Notes under the pieces: model-generated
Database searches by the model: none
Seen by the model: the letters and a program-made list of their open reading frames with translations, nothing else
What the model was told of the DNA's origin: nothing
Shown: piece after piece, positions 1 to 10,891 of the stretch
How positions within the stretch are numbered: position 1 is the stretch's first letter
How the letters are laid out: every line of letters starts with the position of its first letter
Assembly (NCBI GenBank): GCA_021464525.1
Contig: JADRCO010000807.1
Coordinates: forward strand, 1-26,185
Direction: 5' to 3'
DNA: 26,185 nucleotides
Source: Rhizophagus sp. LPA8_4_AMF
Lineage: Eukaryota > Glomeromycota > Glomeromycetes > Glomerales > Glomeraceae
Position numbers and translations under genes: made by a program

Positions 1-254
1 ATTCGATAATGATATTTATCACTGTTTAACCATATCGAAATTACTCGACGAGTGCGATTATTATCGATATATATCACGTGGAGTTTTTCATCGGCATATA
101 CCCCCTTAAAAAATTTCCCGATGGGGACAAATTATTCCAGGGCGACTTGTGGCTGCGAAGTAGACTGGACCAATGATCGAGTAGCAATCTATTTGATGCT
201 GGCCTTCTTTGACTATGCTGTAATTTAGTTCTAAGTTGAACGCATTAAGACGCG

Positions 255-360
255 AAAATAAGCACCTCTAAAATAAGCACCCTTGCCCGCATTATGACGA
301 TTTTGACCAGAATTATGAGGACTTTGGCCGGCATGATGTGCAAAAAAGGGTGCTTATTTT
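255..360. repeat. short inverted-repeat element, TAAGCACC type
   Basis: AAAATAAGCACCCTT at 270-284 is exactly inverted at 346-360, and a further partial copy (AAAATAAGCACCT) lies at 255-267. The 61 bp between arms repeats a degenerate GACxxxAATTATGA unit. It may be a small MITE or foldback remnant; no clear target duplication was seen. Confidence 0.6.
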
Positions 361-459
361 TGGGACTATACGGTATTAGAAATCCGCTGATTTTATTCTT
401 TTACATCATCTGACTCCATTAAGATGACTAAATCTAACATTTTTCAACAGCGGTGGGAT

Positions 460-853
460 CAGCGCACAAAATCTTTTTTCAAAAATTCCGGACTTTTTCC
501 GAAAAGGGTTGAAAATTCCGGAAATTTATTTTTTACACCAGAACAAGTAACCGAGAACAATAAGATTTATCAATTTTTTTGAATTTAAATGACATGGAAC
601 TGTTGATATTAATTTTTTCATTATGTCTTCATTACAATATGGTTTTAATTGTCAAAGAATTAGTGATGGTTCGAGGAAATGAGCAAAATTCTTATTTTAA
701 AAAGCATATATAAATAAAACTTCCGGCATTCATAAAATTTACCAGAAATCTGCTGCATCACGTCCGATAAAATTCCGGACTTAAAAAATTTTCCCAGATT
801 TATCAGAAATCTTTCAGAAAATCTGGCAAATTTTGAATAGATTTTGTGCGCTG
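460..853. mobile_element. hAT-type MITE, 394 bp
   Basis: Perfect 15-bp inverted ends (CAGCGCACAAAATCT at 460-474 and its complement at 839-853) are flanked by an identical 8-bp direct repeat GGTGGGAT (452-459 and 854-861). An 8-bp target duplication and CAG-type termini define hAT superfamily elements. The motif AATTCCGGA recurs at 484, 514 and 771, possible subterminal transposase sites. No transposase frame, so it is non-autonomous. Confidence 0.93.
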
Positions 854-861
854 GGTGGGAT

Positions 862-1439
862 GTTCTATCTCATAAAGAATAAACCTTTAGAAAAATAAAT
901 CCTCTTCATAATCATTGATCTGTTTAGGAATCATTAAAAAATTTGTTTCCGATACTTTAAAAAAAAAATAAAAATACGAATTTGAATTTTAATATTTTTT
1001 TTAAAATTCATCAAGAAGAAATCTATCCCATTCATCATTTTAACTCTTTTTACTCTTTTTATATCAAATTTATCCTCTTGTTAAAACAAAAAACGAAAAA
1101 TTCACTGAATAATTTAGAAATATAAAAATAACATTTTATTTCTGTAAAACAGATAAATCTTAATAAACTTATTAATATATCTTAATTTTTTATTGAGTTT
1201 ATAATTTCTGACTTATGAATATATATCAACTTAATAATAAATAATATAAATATAGAGTTTATCATTATATTTTACGCTTAAATCACTTATGTTTGATTTT
1301 TTGCATAATAATAAGGAGGATATCTATTGGTCTTAACCGATATATCTATTCCTTATCAAATTTATAATACATATAGTACTTCCTTAAATATCTTAATTTC
1401 AAGCAATAATTCGTCACTAGCAGCTATAATACAAGAAAA
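862..1439. other. AT-rich spacer downstream of the P450
   Basis: Poly-A/T runs and no convincing gene. An open plus-strand frame from 1327 is antisense to P450 exon 2 and is not a gene. It probably holds the P450 3' UTR; no precise poly-A site can be called. Confidence 0.6.
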
Positions 1440-3121
1440 TCAATTTCTTGGTCTAATTTCAACTAATAAGTTGAGACATTTAACTATACTGCCGTCACTG
1501 GTAATTTTAATAGGAGTATTCTTATCTACTAAATCGATTTCATATTTTCTAAACAATAAAGCTATCAAACAAACTAATTCAATTGTTGCCAACTTTCTTC
1601 CTGGACATAATCTTAATCCTCCACCAAACATAAGAAAAGAATTCTTCTTTGGCTCAAAATTTTCAACCATCCATCTATCAGGGTTAAATTTATTAGGTTC
1701 TTCCCAATAATCATCATTATTATGAATAGCTTTAGAATAAATTAGAAACAATATGTCAGCTGGCCAATGATATCCCGCTGTTTTATTAGGTTTATCAATA
1801 TATCTTGTAAATGAGTGTACTACTGGAAGAATGCGAGCTGCTTCCTTTACAATTGCTTCACAATAACTTAAACTATAAAAATCATCTTTAGTAATTGGTC
1901 GCCTTTTATCACCTCGGAATATACTATCAATTTCTTCTAGCATTTTCTTTTTTACATCTGGATTACATGCAATATAATAGACAATGAATGAAATCAAATT
2001 CCCAGTCTATATTTGAAATAAAAAATGAGTAATTAATTTCAAGTTAAAGCACATAAATTTCCTTAAAAAGATTTACTTACTTTATAAGTTCCACTACTAA
2101 TTGCTTCTTGCATACTAAGACGAATTTCGGCATCAGTCATAGATCTCATGGCTTCACCAGTTGCGATGTAATTATTATCACGAAGTGTGTTTTTGATAAT
2201 CATCGATGTCAACATATCATTAGATAAGGGTTCATTCAATGGTGTACATTCAATTTCTCTTCTTCGATTCTTAATCAATACATCCAGTCTTTGATTAACA
2301 TAATTTAAGGTTTGAAATACTTCATCTGCTTTCTTTTTAACAAATGGAACATTATGTCGTATAAAAGAAGGAATTACGAAAAATACTGAATATCCCATAA
2401 CTAATATACGTAATGCTTGAAATAATTTTACAGAATCTTCAACTCTTGCTGATGGATAATCAGTTTTTTCATCACTAAGACTATCAAAATAAGCTGCCAT
2501 TGAATAAGAACTTTTACCAGTTAACACTTTAATAATAATATCATTTGTGTAATGATAAAACCATTCAGAAAAATCCAATTTATTTTTATGTTCTTTAATA
2601 ATTTCTTTCTTAAGAAATAACTTATTCCAATAATTTTCTAATTCATTGAAAACTTTGTTTGTCTGATCAATAGCTTCATTAGTAAATTTCGGTGACAAAA
2701 TAGCTTGATTAAAAAAATGATGGTTAAACATCCACGATTTATAATCATTATTGAATGTTAATCCTTTTCCGTAAACTCCCAATTCTTCTGTTCCTTTGCA
2801 TTTGGGAAATTTTAATTCATGTGTATTTTTTGATATAATGCTATCAAGGTATTTTTCTCGACATAAAATTATAGATCGCATATTTACACTATACATCTCA
2901 AATATATCACCATATTTCTCGTAACAATAATCATAAAACATTAGGATATTTCCACTGAACCACAAAATTTGAGGCAAATTACCAACGAACGGGAATGGGA
3001 ATGGACCAGGTAAAGAATTGACCCGAGTAAAATATTTGTAATAGTAATATGCCACATACGTCATTAATATTGCAGTTAAGAATAAAACACAATCATAAAT
3101 TCCAATACTCTCAAAAATCAT
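1440..3121 (-). CDS. cytochrome P450 monooxygenase, two exons, 535 aa
   Basis: Exon 1 is 3121-2081 and exon 2 is 2006-1440; the 74-bp intron 2007-2080 has a GTAAGT donor and a TAG acceptor and is in phase 0. The start at 3121 precedes an N-terminal membrane segment (about residues 8-30) and a proline-rich hinge (LPGPFPFPFVGNLP), as in ER-anchored class II P450s. The K-helix ExxR is E402-R405, the PERF-like element is FNPDRW (about 454-459), and the haem loop FGGGLRLCPG (474-483) holds the cysteine ligand C481. Length is normal for fungal P450s. The oddity is the I-helix: the usual (A/G)GxDTT reads S-G-T-Y-K-T (343-348), so the conserved acid and first Thr are Tyr and Lys, and the intron falls between the K and T codons. 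The substrate cannot be told. Family assignment is secure; normal monooxygenase activity is not. Confidence 0.93.
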
Positions 3122-3894
3122 CTTATTGTTTCCAATTATAACTTTTTTTAATTATATTTAACTTAGGCTTAGCTTAATATTTAATTTGATTTTTTTGTAG
3201 ACGCTGTTGCGCCACGATATGATATACTTTTTTTGTTTACTTTGTTGTTTAGCTTCTTTTTATATTCTTTAGTAAACTGCAATTATTGGAGAACCGACGA
3301 AGCCTGAATATGGTAAAATTGTAACATTTAAAAAATAACATTATCTTCATGAATAGAACTAATTTAATTCAAGATGTGTGATCGTCAATTATACAATATT
3401 GATCTTTGCATGTGGTAATTTGCAGATCTTTTTTAATAATAATTAAAAGATTTAACGATAAGTTAAAATAAATTTCGGGATATAATCTGAGTAATAAAAA
3501 ATTATGAAGCTGTTTGATGTATATATCTTGGTAAGCAATATTTTTCAGTTTATTTTTTTTTACGCGGAAATGCTTTATAAAATATAAATTTTCACAAAAA
3601 TTAATACAGTAAATCATTTAAAAGTAGAGATTGAAGGAAATGTAGTTTAGCAGCAAGATGTTCATGCTTTTTTCAATATAATAAACAGGAAACTCTACAA
3701 AGACTGCCAAGAAATCCTCTGCGGCTGAAAATTTCGGAGCATCGACACGTGATGTCTTATTAGGATCGTCAGAAAATAAAAATGAATTATTCTGTTACCG
3801 TTTTTGTTTAAATTAATCAATAATCAATCATACCTCCGTAAAATATCCATATGAATGGGGACAGTATAATGTATACTATCTTTATACATATGTA
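3122..3894. other. spacer upstream of the P450, likely promoter region
   Basis: AT-rich with no recognisable motif beyond A/T runs. A minus-strand frame of 82 codons at 3369-3617 is compositionally random. Contains the presumptive P450 promoter. Confidence 0.5.
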
Positions 3895-4190
3895 GGTTAA
3901 ATTTTCTCAATCATCATCATCATTATGAATAGCTTTTAATATGGTCGGTATTACTAGAAACAATGTGTCAGCTGACCGGTTACAGTACGATTTCCCGAAC
4001 GACGTTTTCCCGTAACTTTAACGCCGGCCGATTGATCACGTGTTCGTGCATAAATAACTCTGGCCCAAAATTCTATAAAGCGTCCTTCGGGAAAACATCC
4101 TTCGGGATATCTTCCGACAAGGCTGGTATCCTGCTATCTTCATGAGGTTTATCAACACATCTTGCAAATGAGTGAACTGCTGTGAGAACA
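3895..4190 (-). pseudogene. broken cytochrome P450 fragment
   Basis: Two blocks match the neighbouring P450 in the same order and strand. About 3895-3983 resembles 1685-1765, sharing the stretch around ATTATGAATAGC and CAATGTGTCAGCTG. About 4125-4190 resembles 1775-1835 and translates to LTAVHSFARCVDKPHEDS against LPVVHSFTRYIDKPNKTA in the intact gene (just after ExxR, about residues 406-425). Between the blocks, about 140 bp of CCCGA-rich unrelated DNA is inserted. No start, haem loop or intact frame remains. It is a relic of a second P450 copy, about 0.8 kb upstream of the intact gene's start. Confidence 0.8.
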
Positions 4191-4345
4191 TGATTTAGGC
4201 ATCTGATCAAACTCCCAAATTTCGCTTGCCCGACTAACACAATTCCGACAAACATAAATCCCGAAAGTTCATTATCAAATTCCCGACAATTCATTATCCC
4301 GACACCTAGTGATCGTCATCCCAACAAGTCATTAGACAAATTCCT
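4190..4345. repeat. degenerate TCCCGACA-type repeat, copy 1
   Basis: Repeated CCCGACA/TTCATTATCCCGACA-like units. The block aligns with 20645-20760, sharing for example GCCCGAC...ACAATxCxGACAAA and CATTATCCCGA. It abuts the broken P450 fragment. Confidence 0.6.
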
Positions 4346-5334
4346 TTCACTCATTATTAATGTTTTATAATAACATAAACATAACAGAGATTTATATCTT
4401 TTTTGGTTTGATAGATTGTAATAATAGTTATCATATGATTACATATGACTATAAAACTATATATTGTATATTATTTACATTCTATTAATATTTCTTGTAA
4501 AAATATTTAAGACTACATCCATATTAAAAAAAATTTATTAAATATACTTTTACATAGACTATTAATAAACTTTTCTGTTATGGTCAGATCGTACGGTAAT
4601 AATACTATATTATTTACTGACCTAGTATCGTATATAAATGGGGTTATCATCCGAAATTACGTGACATGGCCTGATCGGTGATCGTGATCGACTATAAAAT
4701 TTTGCTACTGACGTGAAAAATTTTAACCAATCTCCCATTAACCATGTGATAATAAGTGATCTCTGTACTAAATAATAAAAAATCAATTAATTTAGTTAAA
4801 AAAATCTTAGATATTAATAAAATTTTCGATTGCTTTTAATTTATCATTTGCTAAAAGTAAAATCAATTTGTTATTGTATATAATAAACAAGACGGAATAG
4901 TTTATGCATCGTTTTCTGTTGCTAGTACCCTGAACTTCATTTTGAGTTTATTCGTGACTCAATAACTAAAACGTCCCCATTATTTAAATAATAAGCGATG
5001 CAGACTTTAGTGGAGTCAAGAATCTCCTTTAAAAAAAGAAAAATAGAAAATTATTAGGTCAGGGGTTTGCGTAAGAGATTAATAAAAGGAATAAGTTATA
5101 ATCATAATATACATTAATAATATCATGTATTAAAATGCAGAATTAAAAAAAAGGAAAATAGTAATTTTCAATGTATATGAAATAAAGCACCTATAATGAC
5201 TCATATGATATGAAAGTATGAGTACAAATAATATGAGAATAATCATGTAATTATGTAAGTTTTATTTGATAAATTGGATAAATAGAACATGTATTTAAAA
5301 GCTTTACAATTTCAAAAATTATCGTCTTTGATTA
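4346..5334. other. spacer with no recognised gene
   Basis: AT-rich. A slightly GC-richer island at about 4580-4740 contains GATCGGTGATCGTGATCGA and may be a transposon relic, but no ends were found. Confidence 0.5.
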
Positions 5335-6235
5335 TTATTTAACAACAATATGTTCTTTTGCTATATGTTTTACCATAGCAAAAACCTGAGTAAAATATGA
5401 TTCACAGTAAGGGCATTTGTCTTCAATTTCAGCACAATCCTATGAAATAAAATTAAATTGTAAATAAAAAGACAGAATATTCAATTTAAAAGCAATAAAA
5501 AAAAACATATACCTGTGAAACAATTCTCTCAATTATTGATATGTCTAAAGTAAAACCTTGTAAAGTGTCACCGCCATTTAAATCTTCCCAATTGCATTTA
5601 TTACGAGTTATTTCATTATCATTCTTCTCATAAGTCCAGATCCTGCTGTTCTTTGGGTCAACCAACCATCCTAGCTTTACAGATGTACCCATTGCAAAGT
5701 AATCATTTTTGAATCTATTATCAACTTCACAAAATATATGTTCACTTGTAGTATTTGCAATCTCAGCAACAAATATGGGGGTAAAAGGTCGGCCCTTAAA
5801 AGTCCAAAGTTGTTTATCATTAAGTAAGTTGTAAGTATCTGCAGGCGTAAAAGCAATGTGTGGTGCTCGAATTTTTTTCTTAGCAGTGGTACTAAAATTA
5901 AAAGCCCCTTGAGATGTAGTAACAACACCATTTTGGCAGGTATGAACATTCCAGTTACCAAGTTGTCTGGAAATCTCATGTACAACAGCCTCATGAGCAA
6001 TTGGAGCTTGAGGAAGAGAGATTAACATTCCATTTTCAAAATTAGTACGAACTTTAAGATTATCGTTAATTTGCTCAAGCTCCTTTGAAGTGTAAGTACG
6101 AGTGAGATCCAAGTTGTTTAAGTCTAATAAAAGTTAGTATTAAAATGTTTGGTGCAAAGGTCAGAATTGCTTCTTAATCACAAATCAAAAAAAAATTACT
6201 TTACCGAGATTTCCAGGTTCTGTATCTTTTGACAT
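5335..6235 (-). CDS. Uma2-like PD-(D/E)xK-fold protein with C-terminal C2H2 finger, three exons, 248 aa
   Basis: Exons are 6235-6205, 6123-5513 and 5439-5335; introns of 81 and 73 bp have GT/AG ends and preserve frame (a Gly/Asp-type GAC codon is split over intron 1). The start ATG at 6235 gives MSKDTEPGNLD before the domain. Residues about 20-205 show the Uma2 (DUF820) pattern: the LPQAPIAHEAVVHEI helix, RAPHIAFTP, FVAEIANTTSE, a Lys-containing RFKNDYFAMGTSVKLGWLVDP block and a final LQGFTLDISII. In Uma2 proteins the third block normally reads PD; here it is PH (H99), a one-base change at a metal-ligand position, while E131 and K149 remain. The last exon encodes CPYC-x12-HIAKEH (C223, C226, H239, H244), a classical C2H2 spacing. 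A nuclease-fold protein with a nucleic-acid- or protein-binding finger is likely; cleavage activity is doubtful. Function in fungi is unknown. Confidence 0.85.
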
Positions 6236-7424
6236 GTTGCTTAATTTAATGCAATCTATGAAATATATGCTATAAATTAAATATTTGACCTAATGAAATC
6301 TGAATCGTGCAAGTTCATTTATATACTTTTATTCTGACACATATTTGGTCAAAATTACAATTTTGTAGTCATTATGATGAATGATGTGAATAATCTTGTT
6401 TCATATGATAGTTTTTTTTTTTACTATGTTTCAAATTGGATATCTTATTATAATATTAGGAAATTGAGCATACAACGAAATAGAATTATACCTTTTACGC
6501 AAGTACATATTACCTAAATAGTATAAAATAATATGATTCACTAAAATGGGACACATTTATTTCACCGACAACACATGGTGATGTATAAACGTAATATGCC
6601 GTAATGTGGGCCAGATGATTAATTGTTACGTCTTGTGTTGTCAAATGAATCACCGGACCCACTAAAACTTTTATGGAAAAATAACTGAAAATCTAAGCAA
6701 TTAAGATAATTTCCAGGTTTTGAGGCTATAAATTTCGGGAATATGATACATTTATGGTAATAACATGGAATAAGAAAACACGGAATATAGGGCTAATCAG
6801 TTTTAGGAGGGCCCTAAACGTCAACATGATTGCGAGCTAAAGACTGAAGAGTTGGCATAGATGTCTCAGGCATAGGTATTTATGCGAGACCTTAAAATTC
6901 CTTCTGTTCTTTTCCGATTGTTTTCTTTATGAAGCAAGGAGGTATTTACATAAGAAAGGTCATTCAAGCTTCCCAAAGTGCAAAGGAACAATCAATGAAA
7001 ACTAAAAAAACATATCTCTACTTTCTTCATAAACTTTCCGCTTCTGGCAGAATATGCTCTCTATACCTTTCTTTATCAGGCTATCTAAATTATATTTTTT
7101 CATTGCTAATACTTTATCTTCATGTCTCGTAGAGGTTAACTAAGTCTATTTTTGCTGATCTTCTTGATCTTCTACATCTTTTTTGCAATTCTTTCTTTAT
7201 CAGTGAAATCTTGTTCTATATTACATAAATTTCATTACATTATGGTTTCCAAATACAAAGCATGTTTCATTCATTCATTTTACTATAATTATAAGAAATT
7301 TCAATTGTTTTACTTCAAAGTGATTTTTTTGAATAAAAATAATATTTAAATAAACTTTAACTAACTTTATTATTGTACATATTTATATAGAGCAAATGCA
7401 TCCAAGTAACAACTCATGAAAAAT
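6236..7424. other. spacer upstream of the Uma2-like gene
   Basis: No supported gene. Short plus-strand frames at 6929-7132 and 7152-7349 have low-complexity, A/T-driven translations. An imperfect inverted repeat around 6555-6665 (GACAACACA against TGTGTTGTC) may be an eroded element. Confidence 0.5.
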
Positions 7425-8074
7425 AAATAATAACAGATATTACTAAAAATTTTATTTGACAAGAGAAGGATAAATAAAAAAATTCTTAAACGATGTAATA
7501 GAATAATCAAGAATTGTTCTAATTAATAATAACTATCATTATTTAATATTAAGAACGTTCCCTATGGATTTACCAGACGGAACCGGAAATAGCTAAACCG
7601 TAATTTCCTTTGATAATCATATAGTTAGAAGTTCCTAAAACAGCAGTTGGAAATATGATACTTTTAGATTGGTTGTCTTCTTATAACCCTTCATTACCCT
7701 AATTTCTGAATCACTTGGATTAGGGCCTATATAGATCATCATTTCTGCAATAAACGATATATATTCAGTAATAGAATCTCACTTTACAGGGGGTTGGAAA
7801 TATGCCAATATAAAAGTTATCATATTTCGTATCTTCGGAAATAGTCTCGATTGGTAGTATCCAATACATTTGGTAGTATCGAAGATTGTTGAACTGTTGT
7901 TGAATCTGTTGTGGCACTAAAGACTATGATGGTGTAGAAACTGATAATCAGAAATAAATTACTAATTCCATTATTCAAGCTGTAATTCAGAATTTGCAAC
8001 ATAATATACACGCGATAAAAAATTCAATAGAGTTTTGAGGTATAGAAATCGCAGTATTAATAGTATTAACAGTG
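7425..8074 (-). pseudogene. decayed unit of unknown gene family, left copy
   Basis: This stretch is the reverse complement of 24855-25803 over nearly its whole length, with clear but imperfect identity. Read on the minus strand it has coding-like pieces in shifting frames: an LNNGISNLFLIISFYT hydrophobic stretch, SATTDSTTVQQSSILPNVL, DTKYDNFYIGIFPTPCKV and TSNYMIIKGNYGLAISG, separated by stops. That pattern suggests a former gene whose product had a hydrophobic segment then a polar region. I do not recognise the family. It lacks about 70 bp present in the right copy and keeps the uninterrupted target site (TA at 7945-7946) of the MITE found there. Confidence 0.65.
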
Positions 8075-9418
8075 TAAAATAGTTGTTGATGGTTTTAAAA
8101 TAATATGTTTGTGCAAGCGCATCCATTTTAATTGAAATCTATAGTAAATACAAATGAGAAAGTGAGAAACAAATGCTATTAAGTAGAAGGTAATGTTTAT
8201 ATATTAAACGATGTTAAAGATTTTAATGAAAAAAACATAGATATATACAGTACATCAAGTAAAAAGTGTCAAAAAAGTAAATTTTTATTATCAATATCAA
8301 TAGCTTCGGAAAAGAGGATCTATTGATGAATATAAAATATGATTCTCTTATGAAGCAGATAAAATAATAAGATATTTAACGTTTATTGATTTATTTAAGG
8401 ATTTATTCCTCTTTTCTATTTCTTCTTAAACTAAATAATAATAATAGGCAATAGTTTTACTAATATTATCAAATTTTATGTAGCCAGAACTCGATACAAG
8501 TAACCCTCCAAGAAATTTCTATATTGAAATTTATAAGCTTGATATAATGATTGTTACATGTTTATAATAATCGCTTTACCGTGAAATTCGTTATATCGCA
8601 TAGTCATTATGTCGAGTTTTGACTAATGAATTATATTTGGTTGAATATTAATAGAACAACTAAAAAAATGAGTAGAGTCGTCTTTATAAATGACTTTAGT
8701 TGTCATATTTTTTTATTGTTGTAATCTAAAATAGTAATAAATTTCAAGTTGCATTTAGGCCGGAATAATTGAAAATATTTTATAACCAGAATTAACTATT
8801 GAAATTATTATAATTAAACCGAATTTTGATCATTAATTTTATTCTATAGTTCTAAATACTAGATTAAGAACGATTAGGACTGAATACGTATAATATTTTG
8901 ATATCCATGTTTGGTTCCCTTAAATAATGCTTAATTTAATGAATGCTTAAAAGTATAAAAAGCTTCAATAATTTAAATAACCTAAAAAATAAATTTATTA
9001 TTTAAGCACTGTATAAAATGCCCTGGGTATTTAACAATACCAGATTTGACGAATTGAATAGTAGTATCCGAGTATAACTTCCATCCTGTCAGTACTAGAA
9101 GAATTTAATATAGCGTATAAAAGGGATATAAAAGTTGTTGAATATAAGAAATTAAATAAAACCGTGTATTACATATTCGGCATATTGATACGGGCATTTA
9201 ATGTGGGTAACTTGAGGGAATACTAATAAATGCAGTACTAAACTATAGCAATTTTCTATTAAAACCTTAAGGAAGTATTAAAATAAAGTGCAAACTAAAA
9301 ATTTATTTGATATTTCGCCAATGCCACATTATAATATCTTAAGAAAAAAAAAAAAATTTCATTATTTTAGAAGCTTTATTGTTATGGCCAATGTAAAAAT
9401 AGAATTATTTCGTCATTA
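8075..9418. other. spacer downstream of the F-box gene
   Basis: AT-rich, no gene or intact element seen. A phrase at about 8580-8600 (GTGAAATTCGTTATATCG) faintly resembles the end of the 25001 MITE but has no partner arm. Confidence 0.5.
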
Positions 9419-10891
9419 TTAATTTTTCCATTTAATTTCTTTATATTTATCAGTATACCAAAATCTATTATCCTTACAATATTTGACAATTCCTTCCATT
9501 TCATATTTTTTAAGTGAATCAGAAATATTTTTCCAAGTCATCATAGGATATAAATGCAGAAATTTTCTACCTCTCCAATTAATAAAAAATAGATCTAAAG
9601 TTTTTAAAGAAAAAATTCCTAAATCGATTTTGATTTTATATAAACTAGTTGACGCTAATCCAACCAATATACAAAAGAACTTTTTACCCATAAACCTTAC
9701 ATTCTCTTCCATTTTTATTTGTAATTCTATTCCTTCTAATCGCTGACAACTAATTAAAAGCCTTTTCAGTTCATCTAGATTTTGATTATTTATGAATAAT
9801 GAAACATATTCAATATTCGGGCAATAGTTAATTATTGCTCGTATATATACTATTGTATTAATAAAATCACTGCTTTCAATTTTAACCTTCCAAAGATTCC
9901 CATTAGTATTCTCAATAATCTTTGTGGCTATGGAAAGTGATATACTAGATAATTCAAGTACTCGAAGATTAGGAAAAGATGCCATTTCTAATTGCTTCTC
10001 GAATACTCTTTGTTCAACGCAAAAATCATTAATCAATTTCAAAGTTTCTAAATTTATTAATTTTGGAAAAAGACAAAAGGGAGAAGATCTATCAATCCAT
10101 AACATAAAATAAAGAATTGAATCAGCATGTTTCATCAAAGCTTGAGAGATTCTTCTGTGTTTGTTCTCTACACTCTCTTTTTCCTTTTTACTTTCATTTT
10201 TATCTTCAAATCCATAATCATTATCATCAACATACATGCATAAATATTTAATTCGTTTTTGCATTTCAATTAAATGTGCAATCCCAGAATTGCTTTCAAA
10301 TAACATCAGAGAAATCTTTTCTATTGATATGCATGTCTGTGCCAATCCATAATAAAATGATAATTCACTACATGACATACATTGTAATTCCTTGAGTTTT
10401 GAGAGACTAACATTTGCTCCTGGGAATGCATATATTGGATATCCGCTGATCATAGAACTCAAACTCTTTATAGCATAACATTTATTGATAAAAAGTTTAA
10501 TAATTTCTTGATTCAAAATTGCATTTTGAGAATCGGTTAAATTAAGCGACTCATGAAAATATTCACCATAGCAAATATATTGACAATATTTGATATAATC
10601 AAATAAAAGTTTTTGTTGTTGTTCTAGAATAATATTGATGCCTTCGTTTATTAAATGATTTCTTGATGATTCCGGTAAATGAAAAAGAATAATTCTCCCA
10701 AATGATGTTCTTCTTTTTAATCTTTCTTCAACATTCCTTGATAGGAAATATTTATATGGATCTCTCCATAAGATTGAGATTACTAGTTCACACAAAAGTT
10801 TATTAACGAACAAGCAAGAATATAGTGATTTTCTATCATTTTTTAGTTCTTGTAAAATTAAGAAAAAAATATCTTCGTTAAGCTTTAACAT
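9419..10891 (-). CDS. F-box protein with degenerate leucine-rich repeats, 490 aa, intronless
   Basis: One uninterrupted frame of 490 codons. Residues 1-48 (LNEDIFFLILQELKNDRKSLYSCLFVNK..., ending ILWRDPYKYF) fit the F-box pattern, the Skp1-binding helix set of SCF ubiquitin ligases, including the terminal LW-x-P-type tryptophan. The rest has irregular leucine-rich periodicity, for example LSKLKELQCMSCSEL, LINLETLKLIND and FPNLRVLELSSISL, a likely substrate-recognition surface. A charged run (DKNESKKEKESVENKHRR, about residues 230-250) interrupts it. The ATG lies directly after an A-run on the coding strand, and no better in-frame start is seen. The architecture and length match the large F-box families known in Glomeromycotina. 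The target is unknown; an E3 adaptor role is inferred from the family. Confidence 0.88.
   Translation of the reverse strand: MLKLNEDIFFLILQELKNDRKSLYSCLFVNKLLCELVISILWRDPYKYFLSRNVEERLKRRTSFGRIILFHLPESSRNHLINEGINIILEQQQKLLFDYIKYCQYICYGEYFHESLNLTDSQNAILNQEIIKLFINKCYAIKSLSSMISGYPIYAFPGANVSLSKLKELQCMSCSELSFYYGLAQTCISIEKISLMLFESNSGIAHLIEMQKRIKYLCMYVDDNDYGFEDKNESKKEKESVENKHRRISQALMKHADSILYFMLWIDRSSPFCLFPKLINLETLKLINDFCVEQRVFEKQLEMASFPNLRVLELSSISLSIATKIIENTNGNLWKVKIESSDFINTIVYIRAIINYCPNIEYVSLFINNQNLDELKRLLISCQRLEGIELQIKMEENVRFMGKKFFCILVGLASTSLYKIKIDLGIFSLKTLDLFFINWRGRKFLHLYPMMTWKNISDSLKKYEMEGIVKYCKDNRFWYTDKYKEIKWKN

Noticed and set aside
1327-1710. Plus-strand open frame of 127 codons
   Set aside because: Antisense to P450 exon 2, which has unmistakable haem-loop and ExxR motifs.
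5677-6000. Minus-strand frame of 107 codons inside the Uma2-like gene
   Set aside because: Out-of-frame shadow of exon 2.
6929-7349. Two short plus-strand frames with hydrophobic stretches
   Set aside because: Composition explained by A/T runs; no splice partner, homologue or paralogue in the window.
8575-8625. Possible eroded mariner-type MITE end
   Set aside because: Only one arm-like phrase, no opposite arm, no TA-flanked boundary.
9483-10112. Two plus-strand frames opposite the F-box gene
   Set aside because: Antisense shadows with no domain-like features.
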